NCBI RefSeq assembly: GCF_003003035.1 | Contig: NZ_PVTS01000003.1 | Span: 186,001 to 250,000 of the forward strand | Length of the DNA stretch: 64,000 nt | Source of the DNA: Marinilabilia salmonicolor | Lineage (GTDB): Bacteria > Bacteroidota > Bacteroidia > Bacteroidales > Marinilabiliaceae | Direction: 5' to 3' | Shown: piece by piece, positions 44,818 to 54,125 of the stretch | Layout: each line of letters begins with the position of its first letter | How positions within the stretch are numbered: the first letter of the stretch is position 1 | The notes under the pieces: model-generated | The model's database searches: none | What the model saw: the letters and a program-made list of their open reading frames with translations, nothing else | Told to the model about the DNA's origin: nothing | Program-made: the position numbers and the translations under genes

Positions 44818-47433
44818 TTACAATTCAATTCCTATCAATAAAACATCGTCAACTTGTTTCTCCTCGCCCATCCATTCATAAAACACTTTGGGGAAATAAC
44901 GCCCATAGTGCGCCATTGTATAACTGGCATCCATGGTCAGGGCTTCCCTCATCCTGCGTGGCTGAAACTTCTTCCGGTCGGGACCTCCAAGCTGATCAGG
45001 CAGACCATCAGAAAAGATAAATATCTTGTCTCCTTCCTGATAATCTATCACATGATTCTCAAATTCTTTTTCTTTCTTACGGGGCAACGGTGCTCCGCCA
45101 ATCCCCTTGCGTGTTCCCTGGTACTCAAGCAATTCTCCTTCTCTAACCAGAAATAGAGGTCGGTGCGCTCCGCAATAATCCAGGATATTCTTATCCTTTT
45201 CAACCTTACAGAATGCAATATCCATTCCGTCACGCCCGTTAGACCCTTCCTGATCCTGTTTCAATGCTTTACGTACTTCCTGATGAAGTTGTTCCATTAT
45301 TTCGGCCGATGACAGATGCGGATCGGCACTTACAATATTATTCAGAAGGAAATAACCGATAAACGAAAGCAAGGCTCCCGGCACTCCGTGTCCGGTACAG
45401 TCAACCGCGGCCACGTAAAGGATACCGTCTTTTTCGAGGAACCATGGGAAGTCGCCACTAACCACATCCTTGGGCCGGTAAAAAATAAATGACCGGGGGA
45501 AATAATTCTGCAAATAATTGGTATCGGGAAGTAGCGAGCTCTGTATCCTTTGCGCGTAATTGATACTGTCCGAAATCTTTTTGTTTTTGTCTTTGATGTC
45601 AGCTTCAATTTTCTTGAACTCTGTCATATCATGCGACACAAACAAAACGGACTCCAGGTCTCCTTCATCATTGAGCTCTGGAATACCCTTTATCTCCATA
45701 ATTCGTTCATTACCAGCCACCTCAATCTTTACTTCGGATATAATAGTATCCTGCTCAGACTTAATGGCTTCCAGGGTCTCCTCCACATACTCAACAAACC
45801 GGGTATCCAGTTCCAGCTCACTAACACGTTTCTTAACAATATCGTTGGCAGAAATCTGCACAAATTCGGCAACCGCAGGGTTCACATAAACCAGTTTACC
45901 CATCATATTCACGCGCATAATCATATCGGGACTATTTTCCGACAAACTCTGCATACGTGATTTCATCTGCTCTTCCTTCTCAGCACGCTTCCGCTCGGTG
46001 ATGTCCTGGGTATTAAAAATAATTCCTTTAATGGCAGGATCGTGCAACAGGTTCTTCCCTTTGGTTTCCAGGAACAGTTTCTCACCGTTCTTTCTCAGAT
46101 AAGTATATTGAGCTGTTTGTTCTCCACCGGGAGTTTCCAGCAGATACTGGAACAAATTATTTATAGTACGGTAACCACGTGGTGTCAGGAGATCGGGATC
46201 CATACCATTTACCTCATCATCATCGTCATATCCAAGGATGCGTTTCACAGAAGGGCTTTCAAAAACCAGCTCCTGATTTTCGTTGTAAATGGAAATAAAT
46301 TCAGAGGCATTGGTCAACAAAGCTTCCAATCGTTTTTGGGCATGCGCCACCTCCTGAACCTGAGTTTCCAGCATCTGATTAGACTTCTCAAGTTCTTCCT
46401 GAGTCTCAAGCATCTCCCGGGCATTCTCCCTCAACTGCTCTTCATTTTCCTGAAGTGTTTTGGTAAGACTTTGTGACTCCTCAAGTAATTTTTCAGTGCG
46501 GGAGGTAATCTTCAGGTTATAGATGGTTTGACCAATAGTGGCTGCAACCTCCTCGGCATAAGAAAGATGCTTTTTTCCCAGATGATCCTTCATGAAGGCA
46601 ATTTCCACCACACCTTGCAGCTCTTCCTCCTGCAAAAGTGGAAGAATCAGCAGTGCTCTGGGCTTTTGTTCTCCGATGATACCCGAGGTAACTGACCAGA
46701 AATCATCAGGAATCTCGGTACGATAAATGATCTGCTTCTCATAAGCAGCAGCACCTACAAGTCCTTTCCCAATCTTAAACTCATCATATTCGTAACGGCG
46801 GCGATTGTAGGCATGCATGGCACTTCTCTTCAACAAATCACCCTCCTTCAGATAAAATGCTCCCTGAATGCCTCCCATATAATCGATCAATGCCTTCAAC
46901 ACGTCAGGAGTAAGTTCGGTAAGCGCATGATGCGTACGCAACAAATCCGACATTTGCTCCTTTCCCTTGGAAATATAATTCTCCTCATCTTCGCGCAAGC
47001 GCGCGGTGCGAAGATTTTTCCCCAACTCCAGAAGCACCGATGAAAGTTGATCCTCACGGTTATCTTCTTCAGAAACCTCCCCGCTGTCTCTCAGCTTCCC
47101 GGCAAGTTCCGTATTATGATCTATTTGTTTTTTAAGATTATGTATTTCATTTCGGTAAGAAGCCGTATGAATGTTGATATAGTTACGCACAAACAACACG
47201 GCAAGCGGCACAGCAACAATTAACAAATCAACAATCCACACAAGCCACCACGTGTGGAGGTAGAGTATATTGCTAAAGCTGAAAGGCCGATTCTGGATCG
47301 ATAAAAAGCCGCCCCAGGCCAGAAGTAAAAACAGAAAAATAAAAACAAGCAGATACAACTGATCTCTGACGGATAAAACTCCCGTAAAAAACCACTTTCT
47401 GACTGTTTTCTGTATTTGTTTGTAAACTCCCAT
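44818..47433 (-). CDS. Membrane GAF-PAS-PAS SpoIIE-type phosphatase (SiaA-like)
   Basis: 871 residues: two N-terminal membrane helices (about 26-46 and 64-83), a coiled coil, GAF (about 165-310), coiled coil (315-370), two PAS domains (368-482, 492-608), and a PP2C/SpoIIE phosphatase (620-871). The metal-binding aspartates are in VSGDFPWF (D661), AAVDCTGHGVPG (D678) and IFSDGLPDQ. Predicted to dephosphorylate the SiaC-like protein in response to signals sensed by GAF/PAS; P. aeruginosa SiaA has the same phosphatase but a different sensor. It follows the short GAF protein gene in the chemosensory cluster. Confidence 0.88.
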   Translation of the reverse strand: MGVYKQIQKTVRKWFFTGVLSVRDQLYLLVFIFLFLLLAWGGFLSIQNRPFSFSNILYLHTWWLVWIVDLLIVAVPLAVLFVRNYINIHTASYRNEIHNLKKQIDHNTELAGKLRDSGEVSEEDNREDQLSSVLLELGKNLRTARLREDEENYISKGKEQMSDLLRTHHALTELTPDVLKALIDYMGGIQGAFYLKEGDLLKRSAMHAYNRRRYEYDEFKIGKGLVGAAAYEKQIIYRTEIPDDFWSVTSGIIGEQKPRALLILPLLQEEELQGVVEIAFMKDHLGKKHLSYAEEVAATIGQTIYNLKITSRTEKLLEESQSLTKTLQENEEQLRENAREMLETQEELEKSNQMLETQVQEVAHAQKRLEALLTNASEFISIYNENQELVFESPSVKRILGYDDDDEVNGMDPDLLTPRGYRTINNLFQYLLETPGGEQTAQYTYLRKNGEKLFLETKGKNLLHDPAIKGIIFNTQDITERKRAEKEEQMKSRMQSLSENSPDMIMRVNMMGKLVYVNPAVAEFVQISANDIVKKRVSELELDTRFVEYVEETLEAIKSEQDTIISEVKIEVAGNERIMEIKGIPELNDEGDLESVLFVSHDMTEFKKIEADIKDKNKKISDSINYAQRIQSSLLPDTNYLQNYFPRSFIFYRPKDVVSGDFPWFLEKDGILYVAAVDCTGHGVPGALLSFIGYFLLNNIVSADPHLSSAEIMEQLHQEVRKALKQDQEGSNGRDGMDIAFCKVEKDKNILDYCGAHRPLFLVREGELLEYQGTRKGIGGAPLPRKKEKEFENHVIDYQEGDKIFIFSDGLPDQLGGPDRKKFQPRRMREALTMDASYTMAHYGRYFPKVFYEWMGEEKQVDDVLLIGIEL

Positions 47434-47484
47434 TCTCTTTGTTTCTGCGCAACGCGATTTATAAACCGGTTATCGTTTTATGAA

Positions 47485-48258
47485 TCATAGAACTTCCTGT
47501 TCAACCAACTTTTTCATTACCTGTGGCCACAACTCTTTTACTTCACTTTTTCTGAAGGTGAGCAATTCAACCAGGCCAATGCATTTTTCTTCCTGCATCA
47601 CGGGTAGCAGATACAGGAAATAACTTTCACTCTTCCCGAGGGCTGTCTCCACTTCGAAATAGCTCTCCGGTATCTCCTCAACCATTGTTGGCACACCGTC
47701 TGCAACGGCCTGTCCATGAAGCCCGTCCCCGGCAATAAATCCATCAACCGTAACCTCTTCCGACAGTCCGTAAGTTGCTTCTACGTTAAATATCCCCTTC
47801 GGTTCCTCTTTTTTATAGAGAATTACTGCCATTCCGTGAAACAACTCACCCAAAGTATATAACAATCGATGTCTATCACCAGCCTCATCTCCTATGCGGG
47901 AAAGCTTTTGCAGAATCTTTTCCTGATAGGTGGCAAAGCGTGCAGCCTCATTTTCTTTCTCCTCAAAAGCAGAAACAATTTCCTGAAGATTGTCAATCTT
48001 CCGGCTCATCTGTCTCCTGTCTTCTTCAAATTGATCTTTCTGAACCTCATTCAAAGTCCTTAACTGTTGATTATTTTTATCACTGACATAAAATGCAGCC
48101 AGGAAAAAGACAAAAGACAAAAACTCAACCAGGTAAAAAAGAGTACCCGGGTTCTGATCCAAAAAAATATTTTTGAGCAGCGACAACCCAAAAGCAATTC
48201 CACCCAGTAGGAAGAGATACTTCTGAAAAGAATGATGACTAAACTTTATTCTGCTCAT
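47485..48258 (-). CDS. Membrane-anchored GAF-domain protein
   Basis: The ATG at 48258 is chosen (257 aa); a TTG seven codons upstream overlaps the CheB-like gene. Two membrane helices (KYLFLLGGIAFGLSLLKNIF and FYLVEFLSFVFFLAAFYV), a coiled coil (QLRTLNEVQKDQFEEDRRQM onwards), then a single GAF domain (about 125-250) with LGELFHGMAVILYKK and GDGLHGQAVADGVP. No output domain. It looks like the input half of the adjacent phosphatase and of the GAF-PAS protein at 50551, so may form mixed sensor complexes with them. Signal unknown. Confidence 0.75.
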   Translation of the reverse strand: MSRIKFSHHSFQKYLFLLGGIAFGLSLLKNIFLDQNPGTLFYLVEFLSFVFFLAAFYVSDKNNQQLRTLNEVQKDQFEEDRRQMSRKIDNLQEIVSAFEEKENEAARFATYQEKILQKLSRIGDEAGDRHRLLYTLGELFHGMAVILYKKEEPKGIFNVEATYGLSEEVTVDGFIAGDGLHGQAVADGVPTMVEEIPESYFEVETALGKSESYFLYLLPVMQEEKCIGLVELLTFRKSEVKELWPQVMKKLVEQEVL

Positions 48259-48268
48259 AAACAAACTT

Positions 48269-48859
48269 TTAATCGACAAGACTGTTTAAAACCTTTACAA
48301 TCTCATCGGGTGTTAATACCTGATCCGGTTCAAACAGCTTCAGGGCTGACTGTGGCATCGTCTCTACATCACAGGTTGTCGGATCCTGAACAATGGTATA
48401 ACCTTTCTTATCTTTAATACTTTTCAACCCTTTGGCGCCATCCTTATTTGCTCCAGTAAGAATAATTCCGAGCGTTTTCTCCCTGAAAGAATAAGCTGCG
48501 GAAGAATAAGCAAAATCAATCGCCGGCCTGCTATGATTATAAACCTCTTCGGTGGACAACGAGATGGTACTGTCAAACTCCACAAACAGGTGATAATTAG
48601 ATGGAGCCAACATGGCCACTCCGGGTTTCAGTTTCTCCTTATCAAAAGGTTCAACCACCGGAATTCTGGATTTAAGATTTAAGCCTTCCACCAATCCGGA
48701 CCTCACATGTTTCAACCGGTGCAGACACAAAACCAACGGCACGGGAAACCCCGGATCCAGTTGCGACAGAATTTTCGATACCACAGAAAAACTGCCGGCC
48801 GAACCTCCTATAACCACAACTTTAAATTTCCGATCGGATAACTCCATGCTGTTATTCAT
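48269..48859 (-). CDS. cheB: Receiver-less CheB methylesterase domain protein
   Basis: 196 residues, only the CheB catalytic domain. The serine hydrolase triad is intact: VIGGSAGSF (S20), LCLHRLK (H47), TGANKDGAKG (D140). The receiver domain that controls CheB in standard chemotaxis is missing, so activity would not depend on CheA phosphorylation. It overlaps the CheR-like gene upstream by 8 bases, so the two are translated together. Such CheB and CheR pairs resemble the N-terminal part of CheB/CheR-PAS hybrid kinases, here as separate genes. Its substrate could be the MCP or a non-chemotaxis target. Confidence 0.85.
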   Translation of the reverse strand: MNNSMELSDRKFKVVVIGGSAGSFSVVSKILSQLDPGFPVPLVLCLHRLKHVRSGLVEGLNLKSRIPVVEPFDKEKLKPGVAMLAPSNYHLFVEFDSTISLSTEEVYNHSRPAIDFAYSSAAYSFREKTLGIILTGANKDGAKGLKSIKDKKGYTIVQDPTTCDVETMPQSALKLFEPDQVLTPDEIVKVLNSLVD

Positions 48860-49673
48860 TTTTTACGCCCGGTTTTCTGTAAAGACTCTCTTTGTCATCC
48901 ACAACCGCCAGGTAATCTTTAAGGCTGCCGGAAATACTCTCCTTCACTCCAATGGCTAAAAAACCACCGGGCCTGATATGTTCCACAATTTCTTTAAATA
49001 ACTCTTCGTGCCTGCCATAAGAATAATTGATCCCCGAATTCCGGAAAACAATAAAATCAAACAACTCTCCCTCTTCTGCTATCCCTGCAGCTTTTGTCCG
49101 AAACCGGCAATTCTTCAGCAAGGACCTTTTAAAAGTTAGTTCTCCGTTTTCGTTGGTAAAATAATCTTCAAACCGATCACTCTCCTCCAAACGTTTATAA
49201 TTACTGTGATTCAACTCACCATTGCGTGAATCAAATACTCCCAGGGATATTTCGCTACACAATTTCTCCGATGGATGCTGACAGACAATGTCCACCGAAT
49301 CAAGAAGATTGCTCTCTTTAAGCAAAACCAAAAACGAAAACAGTTCTTCACCCGAAGGAGTATCAGGAAACCAAACGGAAAAGCGCTCTCCCAGGGCAGG
49401 AAAAATATTGTGACGAACGGATCTCCAGAATCCCGGATCGCGAAACATCTCAGTGACCTTTACTGCCATGTGGTACTTCACTTCCTCACGGAATTCGCTT
49501 TCACTCAAACGTTCCTTAAAAGTGACCAGCTTCCTTACCTTCAGTTTCTCAAAAACATAGGTAAGTCTCCTTTTCAGGAATGAGAAGGACAATCCGGAAT
49601 AATCCATATCCGGATATTGTGCCATCTCCGCGGTGACCATTTTTAAATCATTAATCCCTAATGTAACCCCCAT
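48852..49673 (-). CDS. Degenerate CheR-like protein
   Basis: 273 residues from ATG 49673 (a TTG at 49694 is possible). It follows the CheR fold from end to end (VTEMFRDPGFWRSVRHNIFP matches the CheR N-terminal/linker part), but the SAM-binding loop GCSTG of the neighbouring CheR is DTPSG here (104-108, VWFPDTPSGEELFSF) and the CRNVLIYF strand is FRNSGINYS. These changes suggest loss of methyltransferase activity and a binding or regulatory role. It overlaps the receiver-less CheB gene by 8 bases and follows an intact CheR. Confidence 0.8.
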   Translation of the reverse strand: MGVTLGINDLKMVTAEMAQYPDMDYSGLSFSFLKRRLTYVFEKLKVRKLVTFKERLSESEFREEVKYHMAVKVTEMFRDPGFWRSVRHNIFPALGERFSVWFPDTPSGEELFSFLVLLKESNLLDSVDIVCQHPSEKLCSEISLGVFDSRNGELNHSNYKRLEESDRFEDYFTNENGELTFKRSLLKNCRFRTKAAGIAEEGELFDFIVFRNSGINYSYGRHEELFKEIVEHIRPGGFLAIGVKESISGSLKDYLAVVDDKESLYRKPGVKNE

Positions 49674-49690
49674 GTAAAAACATGTTTTGT

Positions 49691-50521
49691 TCAATATCGC
49701 AAATGAAACACATTGCTCTTCTTGTAAACAGGCCCCTGCCGGTCAAACTTGGTTTTAAAAAACCCACTCAATCCCTCATGGGCCCCCAGTATAAGTATTC
49801 CGTTATTGTATAATCCCTCGTGGAATCGCTGAACAATGCGATTCTGAAGTTTTACATTAAAATATATCAACACATTGCGGCAAAAAACCACATCCACTTT
49901 ATTGTAAAAAGGCACATCATTCTTTACCAGATCGTGCCTGATAAACTTAATCTTCTCCTTCAAAAAAGGTTTTACACCAATCCTGTCTTGTTGCTCATCA
50001 ACATCGAAATATTTCAGAAACCTGGTATTATCTCCCGTTTTATCGTCAAAAACACTATTAAAATTCTCAATACACCCCCGGTCAATCTGGTTCTGATAAA
50101 CTCCCTTTTTTGCAACCTCCAGCGCATTTCGGCTGATATCTGTGGCAAAAACACGTACTTTGTCCAACAATTTCAGCTCATTAAACAAAATAAGAAGAGA
50201 ATAAACCTCCTGCCCTGTGGAACAGCCGGCATGCCAGATATTGATAAAATTATTTGCGGCAAGGGAAGGCAAATGCTTTTCATAAAGATACTTCCAGACA
50301 GCCGGATCTCTGAATAACTCGGTGGTGTTCACAGTTATGGCCTCTACAACCTGCTCCACAAACTCCTTATCCCTACGGGTCCTTTCACTAAGTTGCTCCA
50401 GAGTCAACTCCTGATCCCGCATCACTTTATCAATTCTTCTGTAAATGGAGTTGTCTGAGTAATCCGAAAAGTCGTAAGGAGAGTGCTCCTTAAGCACCCG
50501 GAGATATTCTTTATATGTCAT
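49691..50521 (-). CDS. cheR: CheR-type methyltransferase
   Basis: 276 residues from ATG 50521 (TTG at 50539 also in frame). Complete CheR: VNTTELFRDPAVW, SAM loop IWHAGCSTGQEVYS (95-108), ATDISRNALEVAKKGVY, and VFCRNVLIYFNVKLQ. Adds methyl groups to glutamates of chemoreceptors using S-adenosylmethionine. Together with the degenerate CheR-like and receiver-less CheB downstream and the GAF-PAS sensor upstream it forms a second adaptation set, separate from the CheR/CheB/CheD set at 52.5-56.0 kb. Confidence 0.9.
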   Translation of the reverse strand: MTYKEYLRVLKEHSPYDFSDYSDNSIYRRIDKVMRDQELTLEQLSERTRRDKEFVEQVVEAITVNTTELFRDPAVWKYLYEKHLPSLAANNFINIWHAGCSTGQEVYSLLILFNELKLLDKVRVFATDISRNALEVAKKGVYQNQIDRGCIENFNSVFDDKTGDNTRFLKYFDVDEQQDRIGVKPFLKEKIKFIRHDLVKNDVPFYNKVDVVFCRNVLIYFNVKLQNRIVQRFHEGLYNNGILILGAHEGLSGFFKTKFDRQGPVYKKSNVFHLRY

Positions 50522-50550
50522 TACACCACAACTGTTCAACCCTACATTTT

Positions 50551-52431
50551 TTAAAAGAGTTCTACCTCCACATTCTGAATAAACGCAGTATAAGAATGAT
50601 CATCACCCACTTCTGCGTCCGACAGAAGGAATAATACCGGAACCTCTTCCCCGTATTTATTCAGAATCGGCACCTCTTTTCGTTCACCGATTACTTTACT
50701 TCCATTGGAGTTAACAAAGGCCGATACGAATGGGTCATTTTTGGTGGCATCCTTGGAAAACAGTTTGGAAACATGCTCTCCCAGAACTTCCTCCCGGTTG
50801 TATCCCCAAAGTTTCTCGGCAGCAGCATTGAAAAACTCCAGCATACCCTCCTTATTGGTGGTAATAATGGCATCCAGTGCCCCCTCAAGGGTCTTTTCAT
50901 TCCTGATCTTTACTGCCTCAATCTCTTTAAAGTGCCCTTTCACTTCATTTCGCGCCTCTTCGAGCATTACACCCAACTCATCTTTCGACCGTTTGAGTGC
51001 TTCTTCCATCTGCACCTGTTCGGTAACATCATTCTCAAGACTCAGAATTTTCATAATCTCACCGTCGTTATCCACCACAGGGGAGTAGGTGGTCAGCAGA
51101 TAGATCTCCTCTCCAAGTTTGGTACGCCGCCGTACTCTTCCACGGAAGTTTTGTCCTTCCTGAAGCTGAGCCAGTATTTTATCAAGTTCACCCACATCCT
51201 CCTTAAAGAAGAAAATTCTCAGATTCTGATCCTCAATTTCTTCAGGACGATATTTGAAAGTACTCAGGAAGTTATGGTTTACAGAAATCAATGTTCCATC
51301 GGTTTCAAATTCACAACTGATGGCGGCATGATCTATGGCATCCAGAATACCCTGCATTTCCAGAGCCTGACGTTCGCTCTCCTCCTGGGTTGCTTTCATC
51401 TCTTCGAGGTTCTGACGAAGTTCCTCTTCCTGCTGGGCCATTTTCTCTGCCTGAATCTGCGTCTCTTTGAGCAGTTTGTTGGTTTTCATATTGGTCTTGA
51501 CCGTCGAGATGGTCAGCGCAATACTCTCCCCAAGTTTCTCCACAAATTCAATTTCGAACTGCTCAAAAGCATGGAAGGATGCAAGCTCGATGACCCCGTA
51601 AATCTCTTCATTGGCTTTCAGAGGCACCAACATAACAGCTTTGGGGGTAGCTTCACCGAGACCGGAAGTTATATTCACATAATCTTCAGGAACATCAGTC
51701 ATGTAAATGGTGCTCTTTTCAAGGGCGCACCGTCCCACAAGACCTTCACCCCAACCAATAATTTTATCGGCGAATTTTTTCCGCTCGTAAGCAACACAAG
51801 CAGTCATTTCAAAATATTTCTCGTCGCCATTGGAAGGTTGATTCAACAAAAAGACACCACCCTGATTAATCTTCATGTAATTGACCAGATAGTGAATAAT
51901 ATTGTATGACAGTTCCTCCAGATTGTCGTTGTTCTTACGCAGCAACTCGGCAAATTGTGCCAACCCCTGTGTTACCCAGGTACGCTGCTCCTCTTCGAGG
52001 CGGCGTTGTTCCTGGTCCCGTTTGTTCTGAACCATAAACTCCCTCAACTTAATGAGGGCTTTGGTCAGCGCATCTCTTTTCTGATTATCGGGCAAGGATT
52101 CTTCCAGGTTTCCCTGCCTCAGATTATCGATAAAGCCCAGAACCATTTTTGTTTTCCCGGCTTCCCGCTTAATACGTTTGTTTTGTTTACGGATGGAACG
52201 AACAAAAACATTGGCCACCTGATAACCAACAATGGCAAAAATGAAGGGAAACAACAACACCACCCAAAGACCGGGCATGAGTGCCAGAAGAGTCTGTAAT
52301 CCCCCACCGTATTGCCGCACAACTTCAGCATCAAAGCTTAACAGAATAACAATAGCAGCCAAAATAAGCCCCAGCGCAAAGCCCCGAAGCGAATAATTTG
52401 ATAATATACGTTTATAGTCGGTCTTCTTCAT
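50551..52431 (-). CDS. Membrane GAF-PAS-PAS sensor protein without output domain
   Basis: 626 residues from ATG 52431 (a TTG at 52455 is possible). Two membrane helices (about 18-33 and 50-77), coiled coil (80-150), GAF (about 165-325), coiled coil, PAS (about 370-495), coiled coil, PAS (about 525-626). The frame ends right after the second PAS domain: there is no kinase, cyclase or MCP signalling domain. It could pass its signal by contact, for example to the PAS-free kinase or the SiaA-like phosphatase, which shares the same GAF/PAS plan. 29 bases upstream of cheR. Confidence 0.8.
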   Translation of the reverse strand: MKKTDYKRILSNYSLRGFALGLILAAIVILLSFDAEVVRQYGGGLQTLLALMPGLWVVLLFPFIFAIVGYQVANVFVRSIRKQNKRIKREAGKTKMVLGFIDNLRQGNLEESLPDNQKRDALTKALIKLREFMVQNKRDQEQRRLEEEQRTWVTQGLAQFAELLRKNNDNLEELSYNIIHYLVNYMKINQGGVFLLNQPSNGDEKYFEMTACVAYERKKFADKIIGWGEGLVGRCALEKSTIYMTDVPEDYVNITSGLGEATPKAVMLVPLKANEEIYGVIELASFHAFEQFEIEFVEKLGESIALTISTVKTNMKTNKLLKETQIQAEKMAQQEEELRQNLEEMKATQEESERQALEMQGILDAIDHAAISCEFETDGTLISVNHNFLSTFKYRPEEIEDQNLRIFFFKEDVGELDKILAQLQEGQNFRGRVRRRTKLGEEIYLLTTYSPVVDNDGEIMKILSLENDVTEQVQMEEALKRSKDELGVMLEEARNEVKGHFKEIEAVKIRNEKTLEGALDAIITTNKEGMLEFFNAAAEKLWGYNREEVLGEHVSKLFSKDATKNDPFVSAFVNSNGSKVIGERKEVPILNKYGEEVPVLFLLSDAEVGDDHSYTAFIQNVEVELF

Positions 52432-52542
52432 CTGATAAAAATTATTTTCAGGCAACCTCAGTTAGTAGAGATATTAACGAACCATAAGTAAAAAGGTTAT
52501 AGTACAACCAATGTTTCTCTATTCTAAAGCGGTTAAGGCAGG

Positions 52543-53622
52543 TCAAATAAAATTCTTCAAAAGATAGGGTGCCATTTGATCAATGGGCAATACCTCTTTT
52601 GCTGCCCCCAGCTTAATGGCTTCGCGCGGCATACCAAAAACGACCGAAGAGGCTTCGTCCTGAGCTATAGTAGAAGCTCCGGCCTCCTTCATTTCCAAAA
52701 GACCTTTAGCTCCGTCGTTCCCCATACCGGTAAGCAGAATACCCATGGCATTTTGTCCTGCATAGCGTGCGGCTGAGCGGAACAAAACATCTACCGAAGG
52801 TCTGTGCCTGTTTACCAGGGGTCCTTCCCGTACCTCTACGGTGTATTCTTTCCCCGTTCTTTTCAACAACATGTGCTTGTTTCCGGGAGCAATCAGAACG
52901 CGTCCCTGATAGAGACGGTCTCCGTTTTCCGCCTCCTTCACTTCCAACTCACACAAGTTATTCAGGCTGTTGGCAAAAGAGCGGGTGAACCCTTCAGGCA
53001 TGTGCTGAACAATCGCAATTCCGGGCATTTTGGCCGGCAAATTTTTAAGAAACGCTCTAATCGCCTCGGTTCCGCCGGTAGAGGCACCCAACGCTATAAT
53101 TTTTTCTGTGCTGATAATTTTCTTATACGATGTGCTTTTTTGCAAAATGACATCAGCAGAGAATTTTGGTGCCACCCAGTCAACCTGGGGCGTATGGCTT
53201 ATCTTAAGCCGTGTAAGTTTGGCCTGTGACGCTGCTTTCACAGCATCACACAGCAATATTTTGGACTCATTGATAAACTGAGCCGCATTCATGGCAGGTT
53301 TTCCGATGATTTCAGAAGCTCCGTATTCCAGAGCTTTCATTGCTGTTTCAGTCCCCTCGGTGGTAAGAGATGAAATAACCACTACAGGAATAGGATGCTG
53401 CGACATAATTTTGCGCAGGAACGTAAGTCCGTCCATTCGCGGCATTTCAATATCCAGGGTAATTACATCCGGGACCTCCTTCATTATTTTCTTAACCGCG
53501 ATGAGAGGATCGGCAGCAGTGCCCATGACCTCTATATGCGGATCAGACTCCAGAATAGCAGAAAGACTCTGACGGACTACCGCCGAGTCATCCACAATAA
53601 GTACCCTGATATTCTTACTCAT
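52543..53622 (-). CDS. cheB: Chemotaxis response regulator methylesterase CheB
   Basis: 359 residues. N-terminal receiver: [11 protein letters not shown], phospho-acceptor in [13 protein letters not shown] (D57). C-terminal methylesterase with triad [10 protein letters not shown] (S181), IVQHMPEGF (H207) and [10 protein letters not shown] (D303). Removes methyl groups from (and deamidates) receptors when phosphorylated by CheA. It follows cheD by 21 bases. This is the standard partner of the CheR at 55168; the cluster has another CheB without receiver. Confidence 0.94.
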   Translation of the reverse strand: MSKNIRVLIVDDSAVVRQSLSAILESDPHIEVMGTAADPLIAVKKIMKEVPDVITLDIEMPRMDGLTFLRKIMSQHPIPVVVISSLTTEGTETAMKALEYGASEIIGKPAMNAAQFINESKILLCDAVKAASQAKLTRLKISHTPQVDWVAPKFSADVILQKSTSYKKIISTEKIIALGASTGGTEAIRAFLKNLPAKMPGIAIVQHMPEGFTRSFANSLNNLCELEVKEAENGDRLYQGRVLIAPGNKHMLLKRTGKEYTVEVREGPLVNRHRPSVDVLFRSAARYAGQNAMGILLTGMGNDGAKGLLEMKEAGASTIAQDEASSVVFGMPREAIKLGAAKEVLPIDQMAPYLLKNFI

Positions 53623-53643
53623 AGGACCAAATCAAAGAAAATA

Positions 53644-54114
53644 TTATTGTGCCTTTTTATCCAAAAACTTATGTCGTACTTCACCGCTGTCAGTGAAGAA
53701 GAGTATTTTGCGTCCTTTCCGGCCTCCGGTACTGGATGCCACGACAGGAATTTTCTTCTCTTCTAAAATCAGCCTGGCCACCCTGATATTCCTTTCACCA
53801 ATAAGCGTTCCGTTGGCCCCGCTTTCAATAAGCTCCCCACCGCCAAAAATCTTGGCTTTAAGGTTCTCTCTGCGTGCACCCAACTGGCCCATCTTCTCCA
53901 ATAATTTATCAATGGCGATATTTCCGTATTTGGGAGATGCCAGGTCGTTACCGTTCCAGTTGGGCAGCATATAATGGTTAATGCCCCCTATCCGGGTAAC
54001 CGGATCCCACAAACATATCGCCACACAGGAGCCAAGAATGGTCTTTACCACATACGGCTCTTTACTGGCAAATAAGGTGGATGGATATAAAAAATGTTGT
54101 GAATATTGCTCCAT
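53644..54114 (-). CDS. cheD: Chemoreceptor glutamine deamidase CheD
   Basis: 156 residues. The catalytic Cys is in TILGSCVAICLWD (C30) and the His in GGINHYMLP (H47), with FGGGELIES and GERNIRVARLIL as further family strands. CheD deamidates glutamines of MCPs, readying them for methylation, and in some species binds CheC. No CheC or CheX is encoded here. 11 bases downstream of the histidine-kinase-like gene. Confidence 0.92.
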   Translation of the reverse strand: MEQYSQHFLYPSTLFASKEPYVVKTILGSCVAICLWDPVTRIGGINHYMLPNWNGNDLASPKYGNIAIDKLLEKMGQLGARRENLKAKIFGGGELIESGANGTLIGERNIRVARLILEEKKIPVVASSTGGRKGRKILFFTDSGEVRHKFLDKKAQ

Positions 54115-54125
54115 TAATAAAAACC

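Noticed and set aside
50773-51909. 378-codon frame on the + strand
   Set aside because: Antisense to the GAF-PAS protein; low-complexity, Phe/His-rich translation without domain.
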